Of a stretch of DNA of 64,000 nt, positions 24,801-36,149 are shown piece by piece. Origin of the DNA: Cyclina sinensis (lineage: Eukaryota; Mollusca; Bivalvia; Venerida; Veneridae); the NCBI GenBank assembly GCA_012932295.1, contig JAAONU010000009.1, positions 12,131,796 to 12,195,795 of the forward strand, read 5' to 3'. The number at the start of each line of letters is the position of its first letter. Position 1 is the stretch's first letter. Under the pieces are notes generated by a model. It ran no database searches. It worked only from the letters and a program-made list of their open reading frames with translations, and was not told the origin of the DNA. A program made the translations under genes and the position numbers.

Positions 24801-27480
24801 AAAGTGTCTCGAATTTGCTAAAGAGGTAACTGATACAATAGCAACAGGCAGAGTTTCTTTGAGTACAATATGGATTTGATATGGATATTTTGGATTCGGA
24901 AAATGAAAACGAGGCTTGAATGAGTACAATACAGATTGATATGGATTTTTTGGACTCGGAAAATGAAAACGAGACTAACTGATAAGATTAGATCCAATAA
25001 TGATTACACTAGTTGATCACATGGTACAAGCTGGAAGACCAATTTCATTTGTTACATTTTATAAGGTGTAAAATAATACTATTTAATATCAATAACTTTC
25101 TTTCTGTAAATTTGGAAATGGGTAAAGTACTCGTACTTATAAATATCAAGGTTAATCAAGTATCTAAAGAATCAATGACTGTCTTTCTTTTTTTATGTTC
25201 CTTGTCACTTCCAGCATTCTCAGTATAATTATGATCATGAGAAATGTGTTTCCTCTTATGGTCATTCCGTATCCGTCTGGAAAAACGACCCTTTTGTCGC
25301 GATTCATTTTCCTGTTTACTCGCGAAAACCGGTAATTCGTGCCTACTTTCGATTTTGAAGGCAAGACACCTTTACATCCGGTTGCATTTATTTTCATATT
25401 TTATTGATATTTTATGATAAAACTAAGAATTTACCGTGGAAATGTTATGATATGAAGGAATTTGGTAAGAAATATAAAAAAAATATTTTCAGAGTTAAAA
25501 ACTGAAATTATCTAAAACACTCTTCCGAACACAGCCGACATTTATCGATCTTTACCGATCTTCGAAGAAATGGCGGGAGTTTTTTACAGTCGCTCTACCT
25601 TAATACATGCATTCATCTTTCACACTCACAATCAATGCTCCCTGCATTGTGGACAAATAAGTCAGAGCTCACTCAATACTCACACCATGTCCACACAAAT
25701 GTAAGTGCTCATTTGGTTCATTCAATCTGCATTGAGGACGAGTAAGTGCTCAATAAATGCATTCATCTTCCACTCTGGAAATTTAGTCAATGCCTAATAA
25801 AGTATTAAAATAATCTGCATAGTGGACTGTATGTCATTGGTCTCTCATTTAATTTGATCTGCATTTCTAAAATCAATTTAGTTTTCACTAAATTAATTCA
25901 ATCTACACTGTGGACACCAAGTCAGTGTTCACTAAATTCACTGAATCTGCATTTTTGAAATATCACTACAATCTCTCATTATGAGCACACTGCATTGTTG
26001 ACACGAAATCGCTGTTCACTAAATCCATTTGATCTGCGTTAATGGAAAAAAGATATTTACTAATTAATTTCACACGAAGTCGGTGATCGACCAATTCATT
26101 CAGTTTGAATTATTGAAACTAGTTCGGTGCTAACTTTATATTTAATTCATTATTCATTGTTGTCACTAAATGCTTACTTAATAATTCGTTCTACATTGTT
26201 GACACCAATTCAGCATTCACTCAATATGCTCAACATGCCTTGCAGGCATCAATCAGTGCTGACTGATTTATCCAGTCTGCACTGTAAAGAAAATCACTGC
26301 TCAACCAGTTAATTCGAAGTCAATTGTGAATGGAAGTCAGTACTCAGTTATTTCATTCGATATTTATTATGGATACACAAGGCCAGTGATCCATCAATTC
26401 GTTTGTTGAGCATTATCGAAACTAAGCCAGTTTAGTCTACTCGATACATCCATTTTTCATAGTTTAAGGTAGATAAATGTTCAAACAATTAACTCATTAT
26501 CCCTTGTGGAAACAGAGTCACTGCTCACTTATTCTTTTTATCTGCATTGTGGACACCAAGTCAGTCTCCTCTCGATCAATCTGTGTTCTGTAAATTTATT
26601 AAGTCAGCAATGTTGAAACCAAATTAGTTCTTTGTCAATTTATTCAGTTAAGAAACTTGTCTACATGGTTCATTCAAATCAGAAAAATTAATTCCTTCAA
26701 TCTAGGTAACATATAGAAAGTCAAGTTTCTATCAATCAATGCGCCATGCATTGTGGACACTAAGTCAGAGCTCACTCAATACACACATTCTGCATTGTGG
26801 ACACATAGTCAGTGCTTATTTGATTCATTCAGTCTGCATTGAGGACACCGAGTTAGTGTTCAATAAATGCATTCATCTTTCACTTTGGAAATTAAGTCAA
26901 TGCCTAAAAAAGTATTAAGACAATCTGCATAGTTGACTGTATGTCAGTGGTCTCTCATTTAATTCGATCTGCATTTCTGACATCGATTCAGTTTTTACTA
27001 TATTAATTCAACCTACACTGTGGACACCAAGTCAGTGTTCACTCGATCAATCTGTGTTCTGTAGATTTATTCAGTCAGCAATGTTGAAACCTAATTAGTT
27101 CTTTGTCATTTTTTTTTCAGCTAAGAAACTTGTCTATTGATTGATAAAAATCAGTAAAAATCAATTCTTTCAATCTAAATAACATAAAGCAAGTCAAGTT
27201 TCTCTCAATCAATGCACTCTGCATTGTGGACACTAAGCAAGAGCTCACTCAATACACACATTCTGCATTGTGGACACCATGTCAACGCTCATTCAATTCA
27301 GTCAATATGCATTGTGGACACCGAGTTAGTGTTCAATACATGCATTCATCTTTCACTCTCACAATCAATGCTCCCTGCATTGTGGACAAATAAGTCAGAG
27401 CTCACTCAATACACACATTCTGCATTGTGGACACCATCTCAATGCTCATTTGATTCAGTTAATCTGCATTGTGGCCACCA
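21850..27480. repeat. GTGGACAC tandem array with 1.73-kb higher-order units
   Basis: The basic unit is about 44 bp and diverged, of the form CTGCATTGTGGACACCAAGT followed by CAGTG-TTCACT-AATTCATT. These units are organised in a larger block: about 21,935-23,671 recurs at 25,604-27,330 with only scattered differences, and a third copy begins at 27,331 and breaks off near 27,480. After removing the inserted element the periods are about 1,741 and 1,727 bp. Open frames in the region (including 125 codons at 27,212) are repeat artefacts. Confidence 0.93.
23672..25603. mobile_element. 1.9-kb TTAA-flanked DNA element, non-autonomous (Kolobok-like)
   Basis: Inverted ends TTAAGGTAGCGCACCTGTAA (left) and TTAAGGTAGAGCGACTGTAA (complement of right) match at 17 of 20 positions, with TTAA at 23,672-23,675 and 25,600-25,603. 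The neighbouring array copies at 21,931 and 27,330 show the uninterrupted site (GTGTTCAATACATGC), so the insertion point is proven by comparison. TTAA plus purine-starting ends recall Kolobok or piggyBac. No transposase was seen. Inside, a segment of about 60 bp with CGGAAAATGAAAACGAG is duplicated at 24,895-24,975. Confidence 0.82.
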
Positions 27481-27589
27481 AAACAAACAACTCAGAATGT
27501 ATTGTTTACAGCAAGGAATGCATGAAAGACACTCAGTATATACTATCTGGGTACACAACTTGATTGTGTCTGTTGATGTAGGCCGATAA

Positions 27590-28530
27590 AGATACAGAAA
27601 GCTTTCGTGTCTAGTCAGAGTTCACAATGTGAATTTTACGGGCATTGTGACCATGAAGTCATATTTCATTAACAAAAAACGATTGTTATTTCAGACATAT
27701 ACAGGCAGAAAAAGAACTCATGTATGATAACGGTGTGAGAGATCTTCCATGGGCAACTTAACCGCGTATTGCAAAAGATAAAACGTGACTTGAACCATTT
27801 AGCTGAATGTTGTGAAAAGGTTGGGATAGGTCGTGCCAGTCAATATTTGTTACCTCGAGCCTCTTGAATGGAGAATATTATAGGACATATCTGCTATACC
27901 ACACCAAGTGCACAGACTTTTCAAATGTTCCTGATAACTGGAACTGTTAGTTACAGTCATGAATGTGGATAAGGCGTACAATATGTATATGATATTACAA
28001 AACATATTTATTGTCTTATTATAAATTTAACTGGTGTTCTGTATAGTGTTACTTCAGATTTGTCTTGTGACAAAAATAATAATGGTCATCCACTTTAGCC
28101 TCCTACTAAATGCATGACAGTCCCCATGTGAAAGAAACAAATACGAGAAAAAAACCATCAGGGTCATAACACCGGCATTTCTTGAAACACAAAGCAGGTA
28201 CATATATAAGGTGTACATTTACACGTCGGATTTCTGGATTACACCGACAGTAATAACTTCAATAAATTATAACCAGTTTAAACACCTAAATCATGAAAGA
28301 AAGACTCAAAGATATAGTAATATCTGTTTCTAACTGCTGTGACATTCAAACTTAAAACAGGTTGAGAATTAAGTCATATTCATTACTTGTATTTCGTGGC
28401 TACTTGTAAAGTTAATGCATAAGTATTTATATAAAACAAATCGTAAGATTGTGTTCATTTTTTCATTTTGTTTGTACTTTTAATAAAGTTAAATGACTTT
28501 AAAACATTAATTTTATATTTATTAGCATCC
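27590..28530. other. Intergenic DNA, no gene recognised
   Basis: Follows the end of the GTGGACAC array. No coding-like stretch or clear repeat was identified. It ends in a run of about 14 C at 28,529-28,542. Confidence 0.4.
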
Positions 28531-28543
28531 CCCCCCCCCCCCG

Positions 28544-28678
28544 AAAAAGGGTAAGAAAATCAAGACCATCCCATGGACGGAGGAACAGTTAGCGGCAATG
28601 TACAGAGCGTTTACAAAAAACTTGCGACATGCGAGGGTTCCGAACAAGGAAGAATGCGAAAGAGCCAGAAAAAGTTAG
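28544..28678 (+). pseudogene. SANT/Myb-like domain fragment of a transposon-type gene
   Basis: The frame reads KKIKTIPWTEEQLAAMYRAF and then VPNKEECERARKS before a TAG at 28,676. The pattern W-T-E-E ... F ... VPxKxEC is a recurring domain in large mollusc and fish gene families of probable transposon origin. It reads into a poly-C run on the left and stops after about 42 residues. A weak donor (AAA|GTTAGC) lies near the stop, so it could be one exon of a split gene. No other exon was found within a few kb, so a relic is more likely. Confidence 0.4.
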
Positions 28679-28679
28679 C

Positions 28680-29789
28680 ACGTGTTGATGACTCAGGACT
28701 GAAAAAACAACAACGTTCATGTACATCACTTAATTTAAAGACTGAACAAAAAATAAGATCAGTCTGTGACAAAGGAGCGTGCAGTGAATGTTCACTGATA
28801 TATAATAAACGGCTAGAAGTCATTCTGTTGTCGTTATTTTGTGAAAACCTATACCTGTTGTAAAAGTATTTAGTATCTCAAGTCCATCTGCAAGGATTTT
28901 CTGTCAGAATAAGGTATACAAACCAGTTATGGTTAACTTTTTACTGTTGAATGTATATCATCATACTTTCAAAAAATTAAACAATATAACATTCTGTACG
29001 TTTATGTTGATTTCTGTCTTCACTATCTAATGCGTGATATAGATTTTACAAGTTCAGTCTTAGTCATATTACCTCTCACTTTCTTTGCAACAAGTTTTAT
29101 TGTGTTATGGCGTACTATCGAATAAACAAATTAGAGCGCTGGCTGCATTGTTTTGAAAAAGAAAAGACGGTGTGCAGCAACTAGAAGGCGACAAAGAGAT
29201 AGTACATGTAAAATTGATTGCTGCGTATCAACTATTTAATTGGTATTCATTCTTTTTTTCAAAATAACAATAATGATAAAGCGAATGTTAAATATGTTAA
29301 CTAAACTGCTTATTTGTAAGTTTGCTATATTCTCATACACAAACTTTACATCGCATTTTGCTGAATTGTGCAGTGTACTATTATTGATTCAGATGAGATG
29401 TATTTTTCCACTTCTTTATTTTTTAAATAAGGGTTCTCACCTCTGAGACTACTTAAAAAAATGGACACTCACACATAATACAGTAATGGTCTTGTGGACA
29501 CCTACCATATAAGGGCGGTGTCCACAATGTCTAATTAGTGTCCATAATGTAGGTTATCCCTTTCTTGTTTATATTTGATATTTACAACAAATCATCGAGT
29601 GAGTAGCCTACATAATAATAAAATATAGAAAATTGATTACTTTCAGTAATATTATACCACTAGAAAGCAAAGTGTCCACAAGAAAGGTTAGAAATGCAGT
29701 GTCCACAATGTGGGCATTATGAGTATGCGCGTGCGCGTGTGTGTGTGTGTGTGTGTTCGTTCCTAGAGTTGAAAGTGTATTGATAAACA
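28680..29789. repeat. Intergenic stretch with GTGGACAC/GTGTCCAC cluster and (TG)n
   Basis: GTGGACAC at 29,494 and GTGTCCAC at 29,518, 29,672 and 29,699 precede a (CG/TG)n run at about 29,728-29,756. The layout resembles the cluster at 18,266-18,383 in opposite orientation. No gene is seen. Confidence 0.6.
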
Positions 29790-30720
29790 GAAAAACCTGT
29801 AAAGGACATGATGGAATATGTCTATTTGTAAGGGAGACTATTATAGATGGTATACATATACTTTAAAAAGATCAAAACGGTTTTGTATGGATAAAACTAG
29901 ACAAGGGTTATTTTAAGATGGAATTAGATGTCTATTTATGTTTCGCTTATATACCGCCAAGTAAATCAGTATATTTTAAGTCACATAAGATTGGATTTTT
30001 TTAACATTTAGAAACAACCATTACGAAATATTCTAAATTTGGTAAAATTTGTCTTATTGGGGATCTGAATGCTCAGACAGGTTTACGAGTTGATTTTATC
30101 GAGCTAGTTGACTTATTTGACAAATATTTTCATACCATAGATGCTGAATCTGATGAGGGCGCATTTAAGATTGGCAATAGATTAAGCGAGAATACCGTGT
30201 GTAACTCTTCAAGGTTAAAACTATAAGACATTTGCAAAAGTACTGATTTAAAAATATTAAACGGTTGCACTAATGATGATAGACGTATTGGACGGTTTAC
30301 TTTTTTATCACGTTTTGGTGAAAGTGTAATTGACTATGGAATTGCATCATTCGATTTGTTTCCGATAATAAGTTATTTTATTGTACATGACATGTTTTGA
30401 GTTTCTACACACGCATCTATTCAAGACAGTTTTGCTGCTCAGTACAATAAAAATTTCAGGGTAAACAATATTAACAGAACACGCAAACTGATGTGGGATA
30501 GAAATAATGTTGATCAGTATAATATTATTACATGAAATGGGTACGTTAAATAATAACGTTACAAATATATTTTTGTCGAGCATCTCTGTAAATGACGATT
30601 TCGTTTCTTTTGGAAACGTACTGTATAAAAAGTGCGAATACACAAAACAAATCAAAGCGCTGAAAGCACTATGGCATTCTCTGCTCCTGGTAATGTTACT
30701 ATGAACCAACAAATACGATT
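29790..30720 (+). pseudogene. Second LINE: endonuclease domain, decayed
   Basis: The plus-strand translation gives an AP-type endonuclease of a non-LTR retrotransposon: HDGICLFVRETIIDGIHIL, then DVYLCFAYIPPSKSVYF, GKICLIGDLNAQTG (the GDxN motif) and RIGRFTFLSRFGESVIDYGI, followed by KLMWDRNNVDQY. Several stops interrupt it. The N-terminal quarter of the domain is missing, so the copy is 5'-truncated near the (TG)n run. The RT half resumes at about 36,150 after a 5.4-kb insertion. Confidence 0.82.
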
Positions 30721-32400
30721 AAGTAGTCACAATTTTTCTGCTGGCCTAAAACAGATAAGAACCAAATTTAGTCAGGTCTCGGCACTGATTCATTCATATA
30801 CTAATTGTTAATTTTGAATTAAGCATACATTTTATAGGCAAATGCAGTATCAGCAAATCAGCAAAAGGCATATATACTTTTACAAAGTTATGAGTGGAGA
30901 AAAGGACAAAACAAACTTTTTTCATTTTTTCAATTCCAGAATTTCAATAAAAACAGTCACAGGATAGCTACTAAAATACCTTGCTCACATATTCCTACAA
31001 TCTCTACTAAACAGTAAATGGACAAATACAAAGTAACAGACAAATACATGTACACTGTTTAACAAAGACTCTACCTTCATTGTTTGGATTATCTCCATTA
31101 CTTTTATGTTGAAATTATGCTTTTCTAGAGAGTATATAAGAAGCAGTTGAAGAAATTGATATGTTTGATCACGTGGTTGCACTGACAAAGAACAATCTTC
31201 ACACATTTTAAGTTTCGCTTCTGACAGTACTCTCTGTGCTCTGATTAATTTAATTCTAAAAATATTAATTTGCAATAAACTTTTATTTGCACTGACAAAA
31301 AAAAAGTTTAAATTCGCAATTAATAAAAAAAATGATTTTGTTTTAAGTAAAATCAAACGTAGTTATATTATTGCATATAAAAGTTTTTAAACCGGTTATC
31401 GAAAAAAAATCGATTTTTTACTGGGTAGCAAAACCACTACTGCAAACATCTAGGGGTAACGAAACAGACCTTGTGATCTATAGATTTCCATATATCTCTT
31501 GATATTAATGGCGATAATTATGATACTGAAACATTGTTTGATTTGTAAAGTGACAAAATAACATGAAATTCATGGAATTACATACTTGAACAGAATAACA
31601 AACATGCTTGAATAGAACAACAAATATACTTGTAATATCTTTTATGATAATAAACTATGACCATGCTTTGATTACTTTGATAATTCAACATAAAGACCAA
31701 GTGAGTTACAGTCACTGTCGTAGCAAAGTGCGACCGGGAACCAGACAAGGCACTCACAAGCACCTGTTACCAGAATGTAGTTGATCTACTGGTTGACAAA
31801 AAAAATCAATATTTATATACATTTGATAGCAGCAGAATTTTTTACTTTAGATAATTTTTTTCCATGTGAGCCGAAAGATTCTTATATCATTTCAAAGCTC
31901 TTAAAATTTTTATTTTGAAAATATAAGCAGATTTTGAGTTTTTGCTTTTAAAAAAGTAAACTAAACTAATTTATACCTGTTGTTTCAGCATTTTCAGCAT
32001 TTTTAGCAGCTTATATGCACTAAGTTTAACCATTTATAAACAAGAAAGTAAACAGTTTTGACAATTATTTTTTAGATAGGTAAAATATAAGTTTACAGAC
32101 CTTTGTATTGAATTGTTTGATGAAAAATGACCTTTTAACTGTAATTACAAAATTACTATGTTTTGCATTTTTATCAACCGCCATATTTTTGCCAACCTTT
32201 AAAAAGTTTACCTGTGTCTCTTATCAGTTACTTGTTACTATTAATGGATTTCAAAACAATAACATTCAATGTTCATACACAATATTACTAGACAGTCACG
32301 TGATTCTGACTGAGGATTTCCGGAATAACACAACTTCGCAAATTGATTCAACAGATAGTACATCGTAAAAATTCGTAATGCTTCGGCAATAATCGGATCT
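30720..32400. other. AT-rich left part of the DNA inserted in the second LINE
   Basis: No coding similarity recognised. A minus-strand frame of 123 codons at 30,985-31,356 and a plus-strand frame of 86 codons at 32,108 have low-complexity, AT-driven composition and look like chance. Confidence 0.4.
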
Positions 32401-32439
32401 TCTAACAGCCAATCAAAACATAGAATTATATAATATTGG

Positions 32440-32644
32440 ATAACACTAACCCCGCTCCAATTGTACATATAGGAATATAAAACTGGCAATTTCCCGTACA
32501 GAAAAGCGCTACGCTATTAGGATCTGGATCACCGTTCTCGTGAAAGGCACTCATCACAGTCAGAGCAGCTCTTCCATCCTTCTGAAAATCAAGGTAACGT
32601 GTATTCAACTGCATCGTCGGTGACTCCCGGTACATATTCCACAC
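32440..32644 (-). CDS. Possible first exon, unknown protein
   Basis: Minus-strand frame beginning MWNMYRESPTMQLNTRYLDF with balanced composition, including DGRAALTVMSAFHENGDPDP and a FCTGNC segment. A TATATAATG box lies just upstream of the ATG. It faces a short plus-strand frame at 32,982, and the DNA between holds an imperfect inverted repeat (TACCGTGGGAYAATTG near 32,660 and 32,950), suggesting a two-way promoter. I do not recognise the protein. It may belong to the inserted mobile element. Confidence 0.3.
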
Positions 32645-32654
32645 AACTACATTA

Positions 32655-32970
32655 TATACCGTGGGATAATTGACTGCTGATTATTCGTTTTCATGAATAT
32701 TTATTAGCAATGGGATGTAACTCTTCGTCGAATGAGATGCCGCATTACAAATAGACACTCTTCAGTGTGGAGAGTAGGCATAATGACAAGTTACTTAAAA
32801 TAGACGTATTTCCCAGGATTTAAACATAGGCGCGGAAGGCAAAATGTAACAAGTAAGTTCACTGGCTGAGATTCCGCAAGGGAAATCTTACGGAAACCAA
32901 TGAAAGTAGGTAATGAATTATTCATGAGTACGAAATTTTACCAGCCAATTGTCCCACGGTAGATAAATAG
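32655..32970. promoter_or_regulatory. Inverted repeat between divergent candidate exons
   Basis: TACCGTGGGATAATTG near 32,659 and the complement of TACCGTGGGACAATTG near 32,950 form inverted arms of about 50 bp with mismatches, and ATTCATGA-type motifs lie inside each arm. A shared two-way promoter or the inverted end of a transposon would both produce this. I cannot choose. Confidence 0.35.
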
Positions 32971-33555
32971 AGTGAAACAGAATGGATCAAACGTGGGTTT
33001 CCGACGATGATTCAACTGGTGAAATATATATATATGTATAACTGGGATCCCAAATAACAATCCTTTTACATGTCGTAGGTTGTCTCACATAAATACATTT
33101 TTTTCTGAAGTCAGAGTCAAACTTATTTGGCATAATCTTCTAAAATAATGAGATAATATACGTGCGGATTTTTTCCCAACAAATGTCTAGTATGTATTAT
33201 ACGTTTCCGATGATAAATATTGTTGAGTTGTAGAGGTTAACACGTTGTATCTACACGCCGCTATCGAGAAGCATCACAGGTTGCAGTATGATTGGCAGGA
33301 ATATGAATAACAGTAATAGATATTCCAGGTAAAAAATGAAATAGAAATGAATTAGTCGTCTTCAGAACTAACCGTCCGAAGGAAGATTGTGAACTTAGTG
33401 AGATTGTAATCTCTTCCACAATTTAAATCGGGTAAAGTGTGTTCGCTGTGTTTATAGAGGTTTGTAATGACGGGTCGATTTTTACATCGACACTGGTTCG
33501 GCTATATTAAAGGCATCACGGAATCAATAGAATTGACATTTCCGCCGGTAAATAA

Positions 33556-35245
33556 AACAAGAGGGCCATGATGGCCCTGAATCGCTCACCTGTGTATGAC
33601 TGCTTTTTACAAAGTTGCCAAGGCCCTATTTAATTGACCCCAGATGACACATATTCGAACTTGACCTAGAAATTATTGAAACAATCTTTCTGACAAATTT
33701 TCAGGTTATTTGGACTAAAAATGTTACCTCTTGAGTGTTTACAAGGTTTTTCCATATTTGGGCTCTTTGACCTAGTTTTTGAACCTAGATGTCACATATT
33801 CGAACTTGAGCTAGAAATCATCAAAACAATCTTTCTGACAAATTTCCAGGATATTTGAACTGAAAATGAAACCTCTAGAGTGTTAACAAGGTTTTTCGAT
33901 ATTTTGGCTCTGTGCCCTAGTATTTAAAGCTAGATGAATCATATTCTAACCTGAACTAGAAATTATCACAACAACCTCACTGACAAATTTCCAGGATATT
34001 TGGACAGAAAATGTTACCTCTAGAGTGTTAACAAGGTTTTTCCATATTTGGGGTCTGTGACCTAGTTTTTGACCACCGATGACCCATATTCAAACTTGAG
34101 CTACAATTAATCAAAACAACCTTTCTGACAAATTTTAAGGACATTTGGACTGAAAATGTAGCCTCTAGAGTGTTTACAAAGTTTTTCGATATTTGGGCTC
34201 TGTGACCTAGTTTTTAACTCCAGATAATCTTTTTTCGAACTTGATCTAGAAGCAACCTTTCTGACAAATTTCCAGGTTATTTGGACTGAACATGTTACCT
34301 CTTGAGTGCTAAAAAGGGTTTTCCATATTTGGGCTCTGTGACCTAGTTTTTGACAAAAGATGACCCATATTCGAACTTAATCTAGAAATCATCGAAACAA
34401 GCTGTCTGACAAATTTCCAGGATATTTGGACTCAAAAAGTAACCTCTGGAGGGTTAAAAAAGGTTTTTACATATTTGGGCTCTGTGACCTAGTTTATGAT
34501 CCCAGATGATCCGTATCCAAATTTGAGCTAGAAATCATCAAAACAACCTTTCTGACAAATTTCAAGGACATTCGGACTTAAAAAATATAACATCTAGAGC
34601 ATTAACAAGGTTTTTCTACTTTTGGGCTCGGACCTAGTTTTTGAGCCCAGATAACCCATATTCAAAATTGGGCTAGAAATCATTAAAACAATCTTTCTGA
34701 CAAATTTTCAGGTTATTTGGACTGAAAATGTAGCCTCTTGAGTGTTAACAAGGTTTTTTCTATTTTTGGGCTCTGTGACCTAGTTTTTTTACCCCAGATG
34801 ATCTTTATTTGAACTTGAGCTAGAAATCTTTGAAACAACCTTTCTGACAGAATTCCAGGTTATTTGGCTTACACGAGATTTCCATATTTGGGCTCTGTGA
34901 CCTAGTTATTTACCCCAGATGACCCATATTTGCACTTGAGCTAGAAATCACCAAAGCAATCTTTCTGACAAATTTCCGTGATATTTGGACTGAAAATGTA
35001 ACCTCTAAAGTGTTAACAAGAATTTTCTATTTTTGGGCTCTGTGACCTAGTTTTTAAACCCAGATAACCCATGTTCGAACTCGTCCGAGAAATTAATGAA
35101 ACAAACATCTGACCAAGTTTCATGACAATTGAGGCAAAAATGTGACCACCAGAGTGTTAACAAACTAATTGTGGACGGACGGACGATTGACAATAGGCGA
35201 TCACAAAAGCTCACTCTGTCACAACGTGACAGGTGAGCTAAAAAG
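33556..35245. mobile_element. Bivalve-type repeat element with eleven 145-bp internal repeats
   Basis: Opens with a palindrome GGGCCATGATGGCCC (33,563-33,577) and GCTCACCTGT (33,584-33,593), and closes with the complement ACAGGTGAGC (35,229-35,238) after GGACGGACGGAC. In between, a unit of about 145 bp recurs eleven times, marked by TTTCTGACAAATTTCCAGG, TTTGGGCTCTGTGACCTAG and GAGTGTTAACAAGGTTTTT. The anchor TGACAAATTT lies at 33,691, 33,836, 33,981, 34,126 and on to 35,109. It encodes no protein. I know this family from bivalve genomes, but its mechanism is not clear to me. Confidence 0.85.
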
Positions 35246-35356
35246 CAATCGATTTAAAGTGACTTTACTTTGGTACATGGTTTGCAAAGCATAAGTGATG
35301 GCAAAAACACAGAAAATATCCTTGTTTTGTTGAATTACCGAAATAGATTCGATAAT

Positions 35357-35692
35357 GTAGCAAGATTAAGATACGATCAGAAGTGCAGCATTATAAATGA
35401 TGTCGACCCTTACGATTTGACACTGAAATGGTCTAAAGATGAAAAGAAGTTGCCGTGTGTTTTGTACCCAGATATTAGCAACTACTTGATATAATGTCCG
35501 GGCCAGTACATAGTCGACGACTTGAGGGCCTGGCGGTCTATGGATGCAGTAAGCCAATTACGAAACGGTTGGGTCCATAATAGAGCATGTATTGTGTTTG
35601 ATGAATCCATCCTTGTCACCGCAAATGTAACTTCTCAGTATACTTATTTAACCTCAATAACAAATGTCACATGCAAGTTGTTTTATTTATAA
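35357..35692 (+). pseudogene. N-terminal fragment of a transposon-associated (YqaJ/SWIM-type) protein
   Basis: Reads LRYDQKCSIINDVDPYDLTL, LPCVLYPDISNYLI, an in-frame TAA, then GQYIVDDLRAWRSMDAVSQL and NGWVHNRA. The series DPYxL ... LPxxxYPDIxNYL ... QYxxDxLxAxxSxxAxxQxxxGWV matches the front part of a large family of mollusc and cnidarian proteins that carry SWIM fingers and YqaJ-like nuclease domains. That link is from memory. The acceptor may be GATAATGTAG ending near 35,360. The stop codon, short length and AATAAA at its end mark a broken copy. Confidence 0.5.
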
Positions 35693-35819
35693 ATAAATAT
35701 TTCAGTGCTTAGAATTTTATTTATGAACAAAATATATGTACAAAATTTTGGCCTCTGAAGTTTATACAAAGGGTTCAACATAAATAATCAACAAAAACTT
35801 TAGCTATTCAAATTCATCT

Positions 35820-36148
35820 GCTCGATGTTTTTTTTTTTTTTTTTTTTGCAGTTTTTGGAACTACCCTTTTTAACGATATCGCTTACTGGAAGCGTCGTCA
35901 GGTCGGCCACTTTCCTTTGTGCATTTCTCGAAATGCAAACATTGTATCCCCTGCTCTGCAAATCCGTGGTTCACGTGCGATTGTATGACCGCTAGGTCTG
36001 AATTCATGGATCCACAGCATGACTCTTAAATTTTATAACAATGGGTTTTACCCACAAACATTACCATGTGCTCTTTTGTTATATACTTGTTTGTAGTAAA
36101 AAATATAACTGTACTCCTTTGTTAAATCATGAAAATGTCAGGGGTCAG
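35820..36148. repeat. Poly-T tract and dispersed repeat, minus-strand copy
   Basis: A run of about 20 T at 35,828-35,848 is followed, from about 35,990, by sequence whose complement recurs at 49,540-49,680. Shared stretches include CATTTTCATGATTTAAC, AATGTTTGTGGGTAAAA and GCTGTGGATCCATGAAT. It ends where LINE sequence resumes, so it forms the right margin of the insertion. Confidence 0.7.
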
Positions 36149-36149
36149 G

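Noticed and set aside
27212..27589. 125-codon plus frame with repeated LHCGH
   Set aside because: Read-through of the GTGGACAC repeat.
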